DNA from: an uncultured bacterium
Lineage (GTDB): Bacteria > Actinomycetota > Coriobacteriia > Coriobacteriales > Coriobacteriaceae
Assembly (NCBI GenBank): GCA_905215065.1
Contig: CAJMOF010000002.1
Location: forward strand, 1-64,000
Reading direction: 5' to 3'
Length of the DNA stretch: 64,000 nt
In this document: positions 6,701 to 15,027 of the stretch, piece after piece
How the letters are laid out: each line of letters begins with the position of its first letter
How positions within the stretch are numbered: the stretch's first letter is position 1
Notes under the pieces: generated by a model
Seen by the model: only the letters and a program-made list of their open reading frames with translations
Told to the model about the DNA's origin: nothing
Databases searched by the model: none
Made by a program: the position numbers and the translations under genes

Positions 6701-8018
6701 TGAACGTGCTCCAAACGTGATGCAGACCGGCGATGAACTTGTCGATGTCGGCCTTGTCGTTGTAGAAGGCCACGCTGGCGCGGCAGCAGGCAAGGTTCTC
6801 GACGCCCAGCCAGGTGAGCAGTGGCTGCGCGCAGTGGTGGCCGGCGCGGATACAGACGCCGTCCATGTCCATGATGCTCGCGACGTCGTGCGGGTGGATG
6901 CCCTTGACGTTAAAGCTCACAACGCCGTGGTGGTTGTCCCAATAGATGGAGCCGATGATCTGGACAAAGTCGAGCTGCATGAGTTCGCCCATCAGGTAGT
7001 GGACAAGTGCCTGCTCGCGGGCCTGGATGTTTTCGTAACCCACCGTGTTGACCAGGTAATCGAGGGCGGCACCCGTGGCGAAGATACCGGCGGCGTCCTG
7101 CGTGCCGGCCTCGAACTTTTCGGGGACGGGCGCCCAGACGGCGCCCTGCTCGGTGACCGAGTCGATCATCTCGCCACCGGTAAGCATGGGCGGCATGGCG
7201 TTGAGCAGGTCCATCTTGCCCCACAGCACGCCAATGCCCATGGGGCCCATGGCCTTGTGGGCGCTAAAGGCAAAGAAGTCGGCACCCAGGTCGGTCACAT
7301 CGACCGGCATGTGCGGCAGCGATTGCGCGCCGTCGACGACCAGGTAACCGCCGTACTTGTGCACGAGCTTGCCGAGATTCTTGACCGGGTTCTCGACGCC
7401 CAGCACGTTGGAGACCTGACCCACGGCCAAGATCTTGGTCTTGGGGCCAACCTTGGCCAGAACCTCTTCGGTCGTGAGCTGGCCGGTCTTGGTGGGGTAG
7501 AGGTAGACGAGCTTGGCGCCGGTCTCGCGGCAGACCTGCTGCCACGGAATCAGGTTGGAGTGGTGCTCCATGATGGTGATAACGACCTCATCCCCGGGCT
7601 CAAGGACCGTGGGCGCAAAGCTCTTGGCGATCAAGTTGAGCGACTCGCTCGTGTTGCGGGTGAAGACGACCTCGTTGGCCTGAGGGGCGCCGATGACGTC
7701 GGCGATCTGCTGACGCACCTTCGCGATGGCCTCGGTGGCTTCGACGGACAGCGAGTACAGGCCGCGCAGCGGGTTGGCGTTCATGCGCTGGTAGAAGTCG
7801 CGCTCGGCGTCGAGCACGCAGGCGGGGCGCTGCGCGGTGGCCGCGCTATCGAGAAAGGCGATCTCGGGGTGCTGCTGGAACAGCGGGAACTGCGCCTTGT
7901 AGGGGTTGGTCTCGATGTCGACGGTAGGCCAGCCGCGCGAGGCCTCGTCACTGGCGTCGAGTTCCATAGGCTCCGGTGCGGTACAGGTGTCGCATTTAAC
8001 GTGCTCGGTATCGATCAT
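6693..8018 (-). CDS. sufS: SufS cysteine desulfurase
   Basis: This 441-aa group II desulfurase is PLP-dependent. The Schiff-base lysine is K255 in FSAHKAMGP, and the persulfide cysteine is Cys396 in RAGHHCAQPL. The PLP-site histidine pair EHHSN is at 151-155. It supplies sulfur from cysteine to SufU and SufBCD. The first about 30 residues are an extension over typical SufS, with a CDTC pair (Cys9, Cys12) ahead of the usual start of the family near residue 35. ATGA overlap with sufD and 8-bp overlap with sufU place it firmly in the suf operon. Confidence 0.95.
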   Translation of the reverse strand: MIDTEHVKCDTCTAPEPMELDASDEASRGWPTVDIETNPYKAQFPLFQQHPEIAFLDSAATAQRPACVLDAERDFYQRMNANPLRGLYSLSVEATEAIAKVRQQIADVIGAPQANEVVFTRNTSESLNLIAKSFAPTVLEPGDEVVITIMEHHSNLIPWQQVCRETGAKLVYLYPTKTGQLTTEEVLAKVGPKTKILAVGQVSNVLGVENPVKNLGKLVHKYGGYLVVDGAQSLPHMPVDVTDLGADFFAFSAHKAMGPMGIGVLWGKMDLLNAMPPMLTGGEMIDSVTEQGAVWAPVPEKFEAGTQDAAGIFATGAALDYLVNTVGYENIQAREQALVHYLMGELMQLDFVQIIGSIYWDNHHGVVSFNVKGIHPHDVASIMDMDGVCIRAGHHCAQPLLTWLGVENLACCRASVAFYNDKADIDKFIAGLHHVWSTFNG

Positions 8019-9286
8019 GCGAGCTCCTCCTCAAAGTTATCGATCAGGTTGTTGCCCAAGCGGACGACGGCGGCGCGGGTGCGCTCGTCAGTGGTGGAAA
8101 GCGCGGCGTCCTCCAGCTTGGCGCGGATGAACAGGTCCTCGGCGGCGCTTTGGTCAAGGCCGCGGCAGGCGAGGTAGAACAGCTGCTCGTCGCGGACGTG
8201 ACCGATCGTGGCGCCGTGGTTGCCGGCGACGTCGTCCTCGTCGCACAGGATGACGGGGACGGTCTTGTTGTCGACGCCCTTGTTGGCCAGCAGCACGGTT
8301 TCGCGCTCGGTGCCGGTTGCACCCTTGCAGCCGTGCACGAGGTCTATGGTGCCGCGATAGACCTTCTTGGACGTGCCGGTCAGCACGCCGTTGGCGTCGA
8401 TCTCACACTCGGTCTTGCGACCGCGGTGGCGCAGCTCGTAGTTAAAGTCGCGCACCTGCTCGCGGGCGCCCAGGTAATCGGTATCGATGGTGACCTTGGC
8501 GGTATCGCCCAGCAGGTCGCCGGCAAGGCCGGTGGCGCTGGCGCCAGCACCCAAGACGGTGTGCTGCACGTTGACGCGCGCGCCCTCGTCCAGGAAAAGG
8601 CCGGTGTCGTCGAGCGCGATCCAGCTATCGTCGAGCGTCTGCGTGCAGGCCACGTTGACGGTGGCGTACTCGTGGGCGCACACGCGCAGGACCGAGCCCA
8701 CGACACCCTCGCCGGTAACGGGGGAGTCCAGGGCGATCTGCAGGTCGAGCGTCGACTGGGGACGGGCGACGACGTCGATAGCGGCGATGGCCGCGGCGGC
8801 ATCGACACCGCTCACACGCACGGTAACCGTCGCGTGCTTGTATGCGGGCGCATCGATGACGATGCGCTTGGTAGCGTGCTCGGCCAAGTAGGCGTAGGCG
8901 GCCTCGCCCATGCCGGTCTCGAAGGCCTCGGCGGGGGCGAGCTCTTCCTCGAGCTTAATGGCTCCGGCCTGGTAGACAGAGGTGGCGGGCACGTCGAGTT
9001 CGGTCTCGGGCGTGATGCGAGCGCGATCGGCGGCATCACCGGGGGCAGCGGCACGGCGCTCAGGGAAGCGCTCGGCCATGGCTTCCATGGCGGCGTCGAA
9101 GGCGTCGGCGGCACCGCGGAGCTGGTCATCCAGCCCCTCGACCTCGACGGCCTCGGCGGGGGCGGCGGCAAGTTCGTCCGAAAGCTCAAGCTTGGTCTGG
9201 TTCATGCGCAGCCAGCCCCAAGTGGCAGCAGGCATCGCATTAACCTGCTCGAGCGTGGTAGCAGCGGTGTTCGTGGTCTGTTTCAT
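8015..9286 (-). CDS. sufD: SufD, Fe-S cluster assembly scaffold subunit
   Basis: The 423-aa protein starts at the ATG at 9286, which overlaps the sufB stop (TAATG). The N-terminal 200 residues are alanine- and glutamate-rich and poorly conserved. The C-terminal half has the SufB/D beta-helix core and the family ending: ILCDEDDVAGNHGATIGHVRDEQLFYLACRGL (a long family block at about 355-387, quoted here only as landmarks EDDVAGNHGATIG and FYLACRGL). The conserved H in GNHGA matches the SufD histidine that works with the SufB cysteine. It forms SufBC2D on the cytoplasmic side. Confidence 0.93.
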   Translation of the reverse strand: MKQTTNTAATTLEQVNAMPAATWGWLRMNQTKLELSDELAAAPAEAVEVEGLDDQLRGAADAFDAAMEAMAERFPERRAAAPGDAADRARITPETELDVPATSVYQAGAIKLEEELAPAEAFETGMGEAAYAYLAEHATKRIVIDAPAYKHATVTVRVSGVDAAAAIAAIDVVARPQSTLDLQIALDSPVTGEGVVGSVLRVCAHEYATVNVACTQTLDDSWIALDDTGLFLDEGARVNVQHTVLGAGASATGLAGDLLGDTAKVTIDTDYLGAREQVRDFNYELRHRGRKTECEIDANGVLTGTSKKVYRGTIDLVHGCKGATGTERETVLLANKGVDNKTVPVILCDEDDVAGNHGATIGHVRDEQLFYLACRGLDQSAAEDLFIRAKLEDAALSTTDERTRAAVVRLGNNLIDNFEEELA

Positions 9287-10698
9287 TATCCGATCGCTCC
9301 TTCCATCTCGAGCTTGATCAGGTTGTTCATCTCGACGGCGTACTCCAGCGGCAGCTCCTTGGAGACCGGGTTGGCAAAGCCGTTGACGATCATGGTACGG
9401 GCCTCTTCCTCCGAGATGCCGCGGCTCATCAGGTAGAACACCTTGTCGTCGCCGATGCGGCCAATAGTGGCCTCGTGGCCGATGTCGACGTTCTTGGCGC
9501 GGATGTCCATGGCGGGGATGGTGTCGGAGCGGCTTTGGTCGTCGAGCATGAGCGACTGGCAGCTCACTGTTGCCTTGGAGCCCTCGGCCTTGGGCGTGGC
9601 AACGATGGAGCTGCGGAAGGTCTGGATGCCGCCGCTCTTGGAGATGCCCTTGGTCTCGACCGTTGCCGAGGTATCGGGTGCGTTGAGCACAACCTTGCAG
9701 CCGGTATCGAGGTTCTGGCCGGCGCCGGCAAAGGTGATGCCGGTAAAGCTCGAACGAGCGCGGCGGCCGTTGAGCACGCTCATGGGGTAGAGATAGCCCA
9801 CGTGGCTGCCGAAGGAGCCGCTGATCCACTCGATGTCGCCGTCCTCGTCCACGCGCGCACGCTTGGTGTTGAGGTTATACATGTTCTTGGACCAGTTCTC
9901 GATGGTCGAGTAGCGCAGGTGCGCACGCTTGCCCACAAAGAGCTCCACGGCGCCGGCGTGGAGGTTGGCCACGTTGTACTTGGGCGCGGAGCAGCCTTCG
10001 ATAAAGTGCAGGTCGGCATCGTCCTCGACGATGATGAGCGTGTGCTCAAACTGACCTGCGCCCTTGGCGTTAAGGCGGAAGTAGCTCTGCAGCGGAAAAT
10101 CGAGCTTGGTGCCCTTGGGCACGTAGACAAACGAACCGCCCGACCACACGGCACCGTGCAGGGCCGCAAACTTGTGGTCGGTGGGCGGGATGAGCGTCAT
10201 AAACTTCTCGTGGATGAGCGGCTCCCACTGCGGGTCGTGCAGGGCCTCCTCGATGCCGGAGTAGACGATGCCCATCTTGGACGCGGTGTCCTGCATGTTG
10301 TGGTAGACGAGTTCGGAGTCGTACTGCGCGCCGACGCCCGCCAGATAACTGCGCTCGGCCTCGGGGATACCCAGGCGCTCAAAGGTGCTCTTGATGTCGT
10401 CGGGCACCGACTCCCAGTCGTGCTTTTGGTCGGTGTTGGGTTTGACGTAGGTGACGATGTTGTCCATGTCCAGGCCCTCGATGGAGGGACCCCACGTCGG
10501 GTCGGGAAAACGGTTGAAGATCTCGAGGGACTTGAGGCGCAGGTCGAGCATCCACTGCGGCTCGTCCTTCTTGGCGCTGATCTCGCGCACGATGTCGGGC
10601 GTGATGCCGGCGTCGAGACGCTCGAATCCCTCCTCGCCATAGGTGAAGTCGTAGAGGCTGCGGTCGATGTCCGCGACCTCGGTGCGGTTCTTGGTCAT
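9286..10698 (-). CDS. sufB: SufB, Fe-S cluster assembly scaffold
   Basis: The 470-aa length is usual for SufB. Landmarks are WMLDLRLKSLEIF near residue 50, the QYDSE and GVWSGGSFVYVPKG-like stretch around 185-200, LHFIEGCSAPKY near 240, and the C-terminal IGHEATIGRIGDDKVFYLMSRG. It is the main scaffold subunit of SufBCD, on which new clusters form from SufSU-derived sulfur. It lies 12 bp from sufC, and its stop codon shares a base with the sufD start. Confidence 0.96.
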   Translation of the reverse strand: MTKNRTEVADIDRSLYDFTYGEEGFERLDAGITPDIVREISAKKDEPQWMLDLRLKSLEIFNRFPDPTWGPSIEGLDMDNIVTYVKPNTDQKHDWESVPDDIKSTFERLGIPEAERSYLAGVGAQYDSELVYHNMQDTASKMGIVYSGIEEALHDPQWEPLIHEKFMTLIPPTDHKFAALHGAVWSGGSFVYVPKGTKLDFPLQSYFRLNAKGAGQFEHTLIIVEDDADLHFIEGCSAPKYNVANLHAGAVELFVGKRAHLRYSTIENWSKNMYNLNTKRARVDEDGDIEWISGSFGSHVGYLYPMSVLNGRRARSSFTGITFAGAGQNLDTGCKVVLNAPDTSATVETKGISKSGGIQTFRSSIVATPKAEGSKATVSCQSLMLDDQSRSDTIPAMDIRAKNVDIGHEATIGRIGDDKVFYLMSRGISEEEARTMIVNGFANPVSKELPLEYAVEMNNLIKLEMEGAIG

Positions 10699-10710
10699 TG
10701 CGTCGCCCCT

Positions 10711-11511
10711 TTACGCCTGCTGCTCGGCAGCGGCGGCCTCGGCCTGGGCGCGCTGCTCGGCTGCCTCGCGCTCGAAGGTCTCAAAACCGTTCTTGTCGAT
10801 CCAAGGGATCAGCGAGGCGTCGTCCTCGCGCACGATGTGGCCTTTGACCATAACGTGGACGCGGTCGACATCCAGGTGCTCCAGGATGCGCGTGTTGTGC
10901 GTGATGATGAGCATGGAGCCGTCGCAGCTCTTACGGTACGCGTCCATGCCGTGGCTGACGGTGGAAAGCGCGTCGACGTCCAGACCGGAGTCGGTTTCGT
11001 CCAGGATGGCGAGCTTGGGCTGCAGCAGCAGAAGCTGGAGCATCTCGACCTTCTTTTTCTCGCCGCCCGAGAAACCCACGCCCAGCTCGCGGTTGAGATA
11101 GGCGGTATCCATGTTGAGCTCGGCCGCGAGCTCCTTGACGCGACGGCGGAACTCCTTGCCCTTCATCTCCAGGCCGGGGCGGCCGGCGATGCTGGCGCGC
11201 AAAAAGCTCGAGAGCGGCACGCCCGGGATCTCGACCGGAGCCTGGAAGCTCAGGAACAGACCGGCGCGGGAGCGCTTGTCGGTGGTGAGCTCGGTGATGT
11301 CCTGGCCGTCAAAGACGATGCGGCCGTCCTGCACGGTGTAGACGGGGTCGCCCATGACCAGGTGGCCGAGGGTGGACTTACCGGCGCCGTTGGGTCCCAT
11401 CAGCACGTGGGTCTCGCCGGCGGCGACGTTGAGGTTGACGTTGTGGAGGATGGTCTTCTCGTCCACGGAGGCGGTCAGACCCTCGATGGAAAGCAGCGGA
11501 TTTGCGCTCAT
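10711..11511 (-). CDS. sufC: SufC ATPase
   Basis: This 266-aa ABC-type ATPase has Walker A GPNGAGKST (39-47), signature FSGGEKKKVEML, Walker B LAILDETDSGLD and switch histidine in IITHNT. The start at 11511 has GAGAGGG close upstream; an in-frame ATG 30 bp earlier (11541) is possible but lies in a direct repeat of AGTACACC. The last about 25 residues are an alanine/glutamine-rich tail. As first gene of sufCBDSU, it follows the promoter region shared with the divergent Rrf2 regulator. Confidence 0.95.
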   Translation of the reverse strand: MSANPLLSIEGLTASVDEKTILHNVNLNVAAGETHVLMGPNGAGKSTLGHLVMGDPVYTVQDGRIVFDGQDITELTTDKRSRAGLFLSFQAPVEIPGVPLSSFLRASIAGRPGLEMKGKEFRRRVKELAAELNMDTAYLNRELGVGFSGGEKKKVEMLQLLLLQPKLAILDETDSGLDVDALSTVSHGMDAYRKSCDGSMLIITHNTRILEHLDVDRVHVMVKGHIVREDDASLIPWIDKNGFETFEREAAEQRAQAEAAAAEQQA

Positions 11512-11575
11512 GCTGTCCCTCTCTGTATATGGTGTACTCATAGGTGTACTAAACCCTAGGAATCTTCTCGGAATA

Positions 11576-11603
11576 AAGTTACTATGGGTTCGGCGTTAGT
11601 CAA
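11576..11603 (-). promoter_or_regulatory. Candidate suf promoter
   Basis: On the minus strand TTGACT (complement of 11598-11603) and TAACTT (complement of 11576-11581) are 16 bp apart, about 65 bp before sufC. Upstream (11611-11635) AGTCGAG and AGTCGGG occur as a close direct repeat, and in the leader AGTACACC occurs twice (11531-11550). Either could bind the divergent Rrf2 protein. Confidence 0.4.
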
Positions 11604-11640
11604 GGGAAAACCCGACTAATCCACTCGACTTTTTAGATGC

Positions 11641-11669
11641 GGGACATAATAATCAGGTTTGTTTGCCCC
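11641..11669 (-). repeat. REP-like palindrome copy 3 (inverted)
   Basis: Read on the minus strand this is GGGGCAAACAAACCTG followed by ATTATTATGTCCC. It matches copy 4 at 51301 in all but a few positions. It stands head-to-head with copy 2, separated by 15 bp, like a bacterial interspersed mosaic element. Confidence 0.75.
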
Positions 11670-11684
11670 GCGTGCATAAGATTT

Positions 11685-11712
11685 GGGACAAATAAGCCTG
11701 GTATTTTGTCCC
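11685..11712 (+). repeat. REP-like palindrome copy 2
   Basis: GGGACAAATA (11685-11694) pairs with TATTTTGTCCC (11702-11712) around AGCCTGG. The AAGATTT head at 11678-11684 matches copy 1. It lies 21 bp before the rrf2 start, within its likely leader. Confidence 0.75.
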
Positions 11713-11733
11713 GGCAACGATGAGAGGGTAGGT

Positions 11734-12165
11734 ATGCTCATTTCTTCTAAGGGCCGCTATGCCCTCCGACTGATGATCTATATTGCGGCGCTTGGTGATG
11801 CCGAGGGCAAGATTGCCCTTCGCGAGGTCGCCGACCGCGAGCGCATTTCGCAAAAGTACTTGGAGCAGCTGGTCCGTCCGCTTATGAAGGCGGGCCTGCT
11901 TAAGAGCGTGCGCGGCAAGGGCGGCGGCTACATGATGGCCAAGGACCCGGCCGAGGTGCGCGCCGGGGATATCCTGCGAGCCGTCGAGGGCAGCACGGCC
12001 CCGGTGGCCTGCGATGGCATCGACAACAGCTGCACCCGCAGCGACCTGTGCTCGACCGTCAAGTTCTGGCGCGGGTTGGACGACGTGATCGAAAAGTACG
12101 TCGACGGCGTGACGCTGGCCGACCTGGCCGCCGTCCCTGAGATCAACTTTGACATTAAGCTGTAG
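11734..12165 (+). CDS. Rrf2/IscR-family transcriptional regulator of the suf operon
   Basis: The 143-aa protein starts at the ATG at 11734 (GAGAGGGTAGG upstream). The N-terminal winged helix is classic Rrf2: MLISSKGRYALRLMIYIA at 1-18 and YLEQLVRPLMKAGLLKSVRGKGGGY at 42-66 (landmarks YLEQLVRPL and RGKGGGY). Cys93, Cys100 and Cys106 are spaced like the IscR [2Fe-2S] ligands, so it probably senses cluster status and represses the divergent sufCBDSU genes. It starts 222 bp from sufC. A pair of inverted REP-like repeats occupies the shared intergenic space. Confidence 0.9.
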   Translation: MLISSKGRYALRLMIYIAALGDAEGKIALREVADRERISQKYLEQLVRPLMKAGLLKSVRGKGGGYMMAKDPAEVRAGDILRAVEGSTAPVACDGIDNSCTRSDLCSTVKFWRGLDDVIEKYVDGVTLADLAAVPEINFDIKL

Positions 12166-12173
12166 GACTGCAG

Positions 12174-12461
12174 ATGGCATCCCTCGACAAGGTGTACAAA
12201 CAGATTGAGGTTTTTGCTCGGGAATGTGACGCCGAGAAGGTCGTGCTGTTTGGTTCTCGCGCTCGAGGCGACAACTTGCCTAAGAGCGATATTGATATTG
12301 CTGTAGCGGGTAGCCGGGATTTCGACCGTTTCTCATATCTGATTGATGAGCATCTTGATACTCTTTTAGATATAGATGTCGTCAATCTCGATGAGTCCTT
12401 ATCGCAGCAATTGCGCGATGAAATTGCCAGGGATGGTGTGATTCTGTATGAAAAAATATGA
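12174..12461 (+). CDS. MNT-domain nucleotidyltransferase, antitoxin of MNT/HEPN pair
   Basis: The 95-aa protein has the minimal nucleotidyltransferase motif G27-S28 then ten residues then D39-I-D41 (GSRARGDNLPKSDID). In MntA-HepT systems the MNT protein neutralises its HEPN partner by adding AMP to a tyrosine. It begins 8 bp after rrf2 and overlaps the HEPN gene by 14 bp, so the pair is translationally coupled. It may be transcribed together with rrf2. Lower GC than the flanking genes suggests acquisition. It could also be an uncharacterised HI0073-type enzyme. Confidence 0.88.
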   Translation: MASLDKVYKQIEVFARECDAEKVVLFGSRARGDNLPKSDIDIAVAGSRDFDRFSYLIDEHLDTLLDIDVVNLDESLSQQLRDEIARDGVILYEKI

Positions 12462-12867
12462 GAACTTTGCCAGCGCCTTGGCGAATCTTGAGGATGCACC
12501 CAATCAGGATCTTAGCAATGATTTTGTTCAGAGTGGATTGATTAATAAGTTCAACCTTCAGTTTGAACTGAGCTGGAAGCTCCTTAAACGTCTGCTCGAG
12601 TATGAGGGCGCCACGCTTGCTGCATCGGGGTCTCCTCGTGCCATCTTGAAGGAAGCCTACCGATTCTACGACTTTATTGATGAGGCGGCATGGCTAGATA
12701 TGCTCAGAGACCGCAATACGAACGTCCATATCTATGACAACAAGCTCGCTCAAGATTTGATTCAGCGTATCTTAAACGTCTATATCCCCGCTTTCTGTCA
12801 GTTGAGAGACGGGCTGATGGGACGCTACGGCGATCTTCTTCTGGTGCCCGACGACCAGTTTGTTTAA
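12448..12867 (+). CDS. HEPN-like protein (HI0074/HepT type), toxin of MNT/HEPN pair
   Basis: This 139-aa all-helical protein resembles the HI0074 nucleotidyltransferase-partner family. R89-N-T-N-V-H94-I-Y96 fits the RX4HXY motif: R and H are the HEPN ribonuclease residues, and the tyrosine is the one AMPylated by MntA in studied systems. Its start lies within the end of the MNT gene, the usual arrangement. RNase activity is likely but not certain, because HI0074-branch members are less studied than HepT. Confidence 0.85.
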   Translation: MKKYENFASALANLEDAPNQDLSNDFVQSGLINKFNLQFELSWKLLKRLLEYEGATLAASGSPRAILKEAYRFYDFIDEAAWLDMLRDRNTNVHIYDNKLAQDLIQRILNVYIPAFCQLRDGLMGRYGDLLLVPDDQFV

Positions 12868-13004
12868 TTCCTTTAGATTTCGCGGATTTCGCGGAGGGTT
12901 GTTGCCGTTTACCGAGGGGTTGTTGTGCAACAACGGGTGAGCTGCAATACTTAATTCTATCTTTGCAAACTGCACTTTAACTACACCAATGCAGGGAGGA
13001 TCTT

Positions 13005-14825
13005 ATGCAGCCCAAGCATTCTGCTATTGTCGCGGGCCTGACGCTGGCGCTTTCGTTTGGCGCCGTTTCCGCGCCGGTACCCGCCGCTGCCGAGGAGCCC
13101 ACGCCGGGCGTTGCCTCGGATGCGACCGATATCGATAAGGGTCTCTATACCCAGCAGTCCTTCTCGGGCGTGCTGAGGTCGGTCCAGGGCGTTTCGTTTG
13201 TTAACGTGACCCCCGAGATGAAGTACTTTACCAAGTACGAGAGCCATGGCAACTATAACCAGGGCTTTTCGTATGGCGACGGCTATAACGCGCTGGGTTA
13301 TTACCAGTTCGACCGTCGATGGTCGCTCATTCCGTTTATGAAGCAGGCCTACAACTACAACCCCGAAAAATACAGCATGCTCAAGGATGCGATTGATCGC
13401 GGCAGCGAGATTTCCAACGCGAGCAATGCCATGTACGAGAACGGCCAGCTCACCGAGCTGGGCCATATCGCGCAGGATGCCTTCCAGGGCGCTTATAACA
13501 CCGACCCTGTTGAGTTTTCTGCTCTGCAGGATGCGTATGCGTACAACTCGTACTATGCGGTGACCGAGGCGTGGCTCAAGAGCGGCCTGGGCATTGATAT
13601 TTCGGGCCGTGCCGATTGCGTTAAGGGCATGGTGTGGAGCATCACCAACATGTGCGGCACCGGTGGCTGCAGGGACTTCTTCCGTTGGGCGAATCTTTCC
13701 AACGATATGACCGACCGGGAGTTTGTGACGGCGCTCTCCAATAGCGTGGTCAATAACGTGGCGACCAAGTATTCGAGCCAGCCCCAGTATCATGAGGGCT
13801 GGAAGAACCGCTACCGCAACGAGCTGAAGGACTGCTTGGTTTATATCGCCGAGGACGAGGCCTCTGCCGCTGCGACGCCCGTGCAGCCCGAGCCCACGCC
13901 GGCGCCCTCGCCGACACCTGATTCGAATGACGACTCGAGTGACGATGCCAATGATGACAGGATGGATGCGCCCTCGACCGATGCTGACGGTGATGGCTCT
14001 GCTGGTGGCACTACCAACGACGGCTCCACCTCGAACGGCTCCGATTCGAACGGCTCTGCTGCGGGCGATTCGTCTTCAAGCTCTGCCGGCAATACGGACA
14101 GCGACGCTTCTGGTTCGACCGACGCTGGCACCTCTAACTCATCCACCGGCTCGAGCGATTCGTCCGTTGGCACCGGCTCTAACAACGGCTCCGGCTCTGA
14201 CGCAACCCCTGATTCTGATGCTTCCAAGGACGACTCGAATAAGGCGCCGGACGCTCCCGTTGCTTCGCCGGACAAGAAACCTTCTTTCTCCGTGCAACTT
14301 GGTTCTACGCTGGGCTCTTCGCTGATGGCTGGCGTCAATAACGGTTCGACTTCGAACAAGGGCAATTCTGGTCAAGCTTCCACGGAAAAGACCGAGGCTG
14401 CAAAGGGCGACTCCAAGGACGAGGCTTCCGAGAAGACCGAATCCGATAAGGGTTCTAGCTCTGAGGAGAAGAGCGACAAGTCCGAACAGAAGAAGGACGA
14501 GGATAAGAAGTCTGAATCTGAGGAGAAGGACAAGAGCAAGGACAAGACCGAGGACGGAAAGCAGCAGGGCAAGGACAGCGGTAAGGGCAACACCGACAAC
14601 CAGAACCAGGAGCAAAATGACTCCAAAACGGTGACCACCACGACCACGACGACTACAACGACTAAGTCCTCGGGCGGTAACATGCCCAAGACGGGCGACC
14701 TTATCGTTATGGCGAGCCTTGCCAGCGCGAGCTTGGCTACGCTGGGTGCTACGTCTATCGTAAGTGGTAAGCATAAGCTTGATCAGCAGAAGAAGGCTTC
14801 TGGGGAGGACGGCTCGGAGGAGTAG
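13005..14825 (+). CDS. Sortase-anchored surface protein with lysozyme-like N-terminal domain
   Basis: This 606-aa protein has a signal peptide at 1-29 (cleavage after AAA). A globular domain at about 45-285 holds E79 in KYESHGNYNQG followed by GYNALGYYQFD, reminiscent of lysozyme-like glycosidases; the catalytic call is tentative. Then come about 125 residues of Ser/Gly/Asp/Asn-rich linker (290-425), a Lys/Glu/Ser-rich charged stretch (455-535) and a run of 11 threonines. MPKTG at 560-564 is an LPxTG-like sorting signal followed by a hydrophobic span and an unusually long polar tail of about 18 residues. The ATG has AGGGAGGA upstream. It is probably displayed on the wall, with the linker spanning peptidoglycan. 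No sortase gene is in the window. Confidence 0.8.
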   Translation: MQPKHSAIVAGLTLALSFGAVSAPVPAAAEEPTPGVASDATDIDKGLYTQQSFSGVLRSVQGVSFVNVTPEMKYFTKYESHGNYNQGFSYGDGYNALGYYQFDRRWSLIPFMKQAYNYNPEKYSMLKDAIDRGSEISNASNAMYENGQLTELGHIAQDAFQGAYNTDPVEFSALQDAYAYNSYYAVTEAWLKSGLGIDISGRADCVKGMVWSITNMCGTGGCRDFFRWANLSNDMTDREFVTALSNSVVNNVATKYSSQPQYHEGWKNRYRNELKDCLVYIAEDEASAAATPVQPEPTPAPSPTPDSNDDSSDDANDDRMDAPSTDADGDGSAGGTTNDGSTSNGSDSNGSAAGDSSSSSAGNTDSDASGSTDAGTSNSSTGSSDSSVGTGSNNGSGSDATPDSDASKDDSNKAPDAPVASPDKKPSFSVQLGSTLGSSLMAGVNNGSTSNKGNSGQASTEKTEAAKGDSKDEASEKTESDKGSSSEEKSDKSEQKKDEDKKSESEEKDKSKDKTEDGKQQGKDSGKGNTDNQNQEQNDSKTVTTTTTTTTTTKSSGGNMPKTGDLIVMASLASASLATLGATSIVSGKHKLDQQKKASGEDGSEE

Positions 14826-14857
14826 CCTCTCGGTTGCCAGATAACTAAAGAGTTGGG

Positions 14858-14893
14858 ACGGGGTCCGGTGCGAATGCGTCGGGCCCCGTTTTG
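14858..14893 (+). terminator. Intrinsic terminator of the surface-protein gene
   Basis: ACGGGGTCCG and CGGGCCCCGT pair (one G-T) around an 11-nt loop and are followed by TTTTG. Confidence 0.85.
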
Positions 14894-15027
14894 TTGTGCA
14901 ACGATTAGTTATGCCCCCTCACACCTCTTGTTGCTACCGTTGCCCGATATGTTCGCGCGGCGTCGTCGGTACGCGCGAGGCGGTCATTACAATTGGCATC
15001 GTGCAGCGATTTAGGGGGAACGTTTTG

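Noticed and set aside
6717..9436. Long plus-strand frames opposite sufS and sufD (486 and 428 codons)
   Set aside because: Same antisense artefact of GC-rich third positions.
9475..11559. 694-codon plus-strand frame over sufB and sufC
   Set aside because: Antisense shadow of conserved suf genes, low-complexity Val/Gly/Ala composition, no ribosome site.
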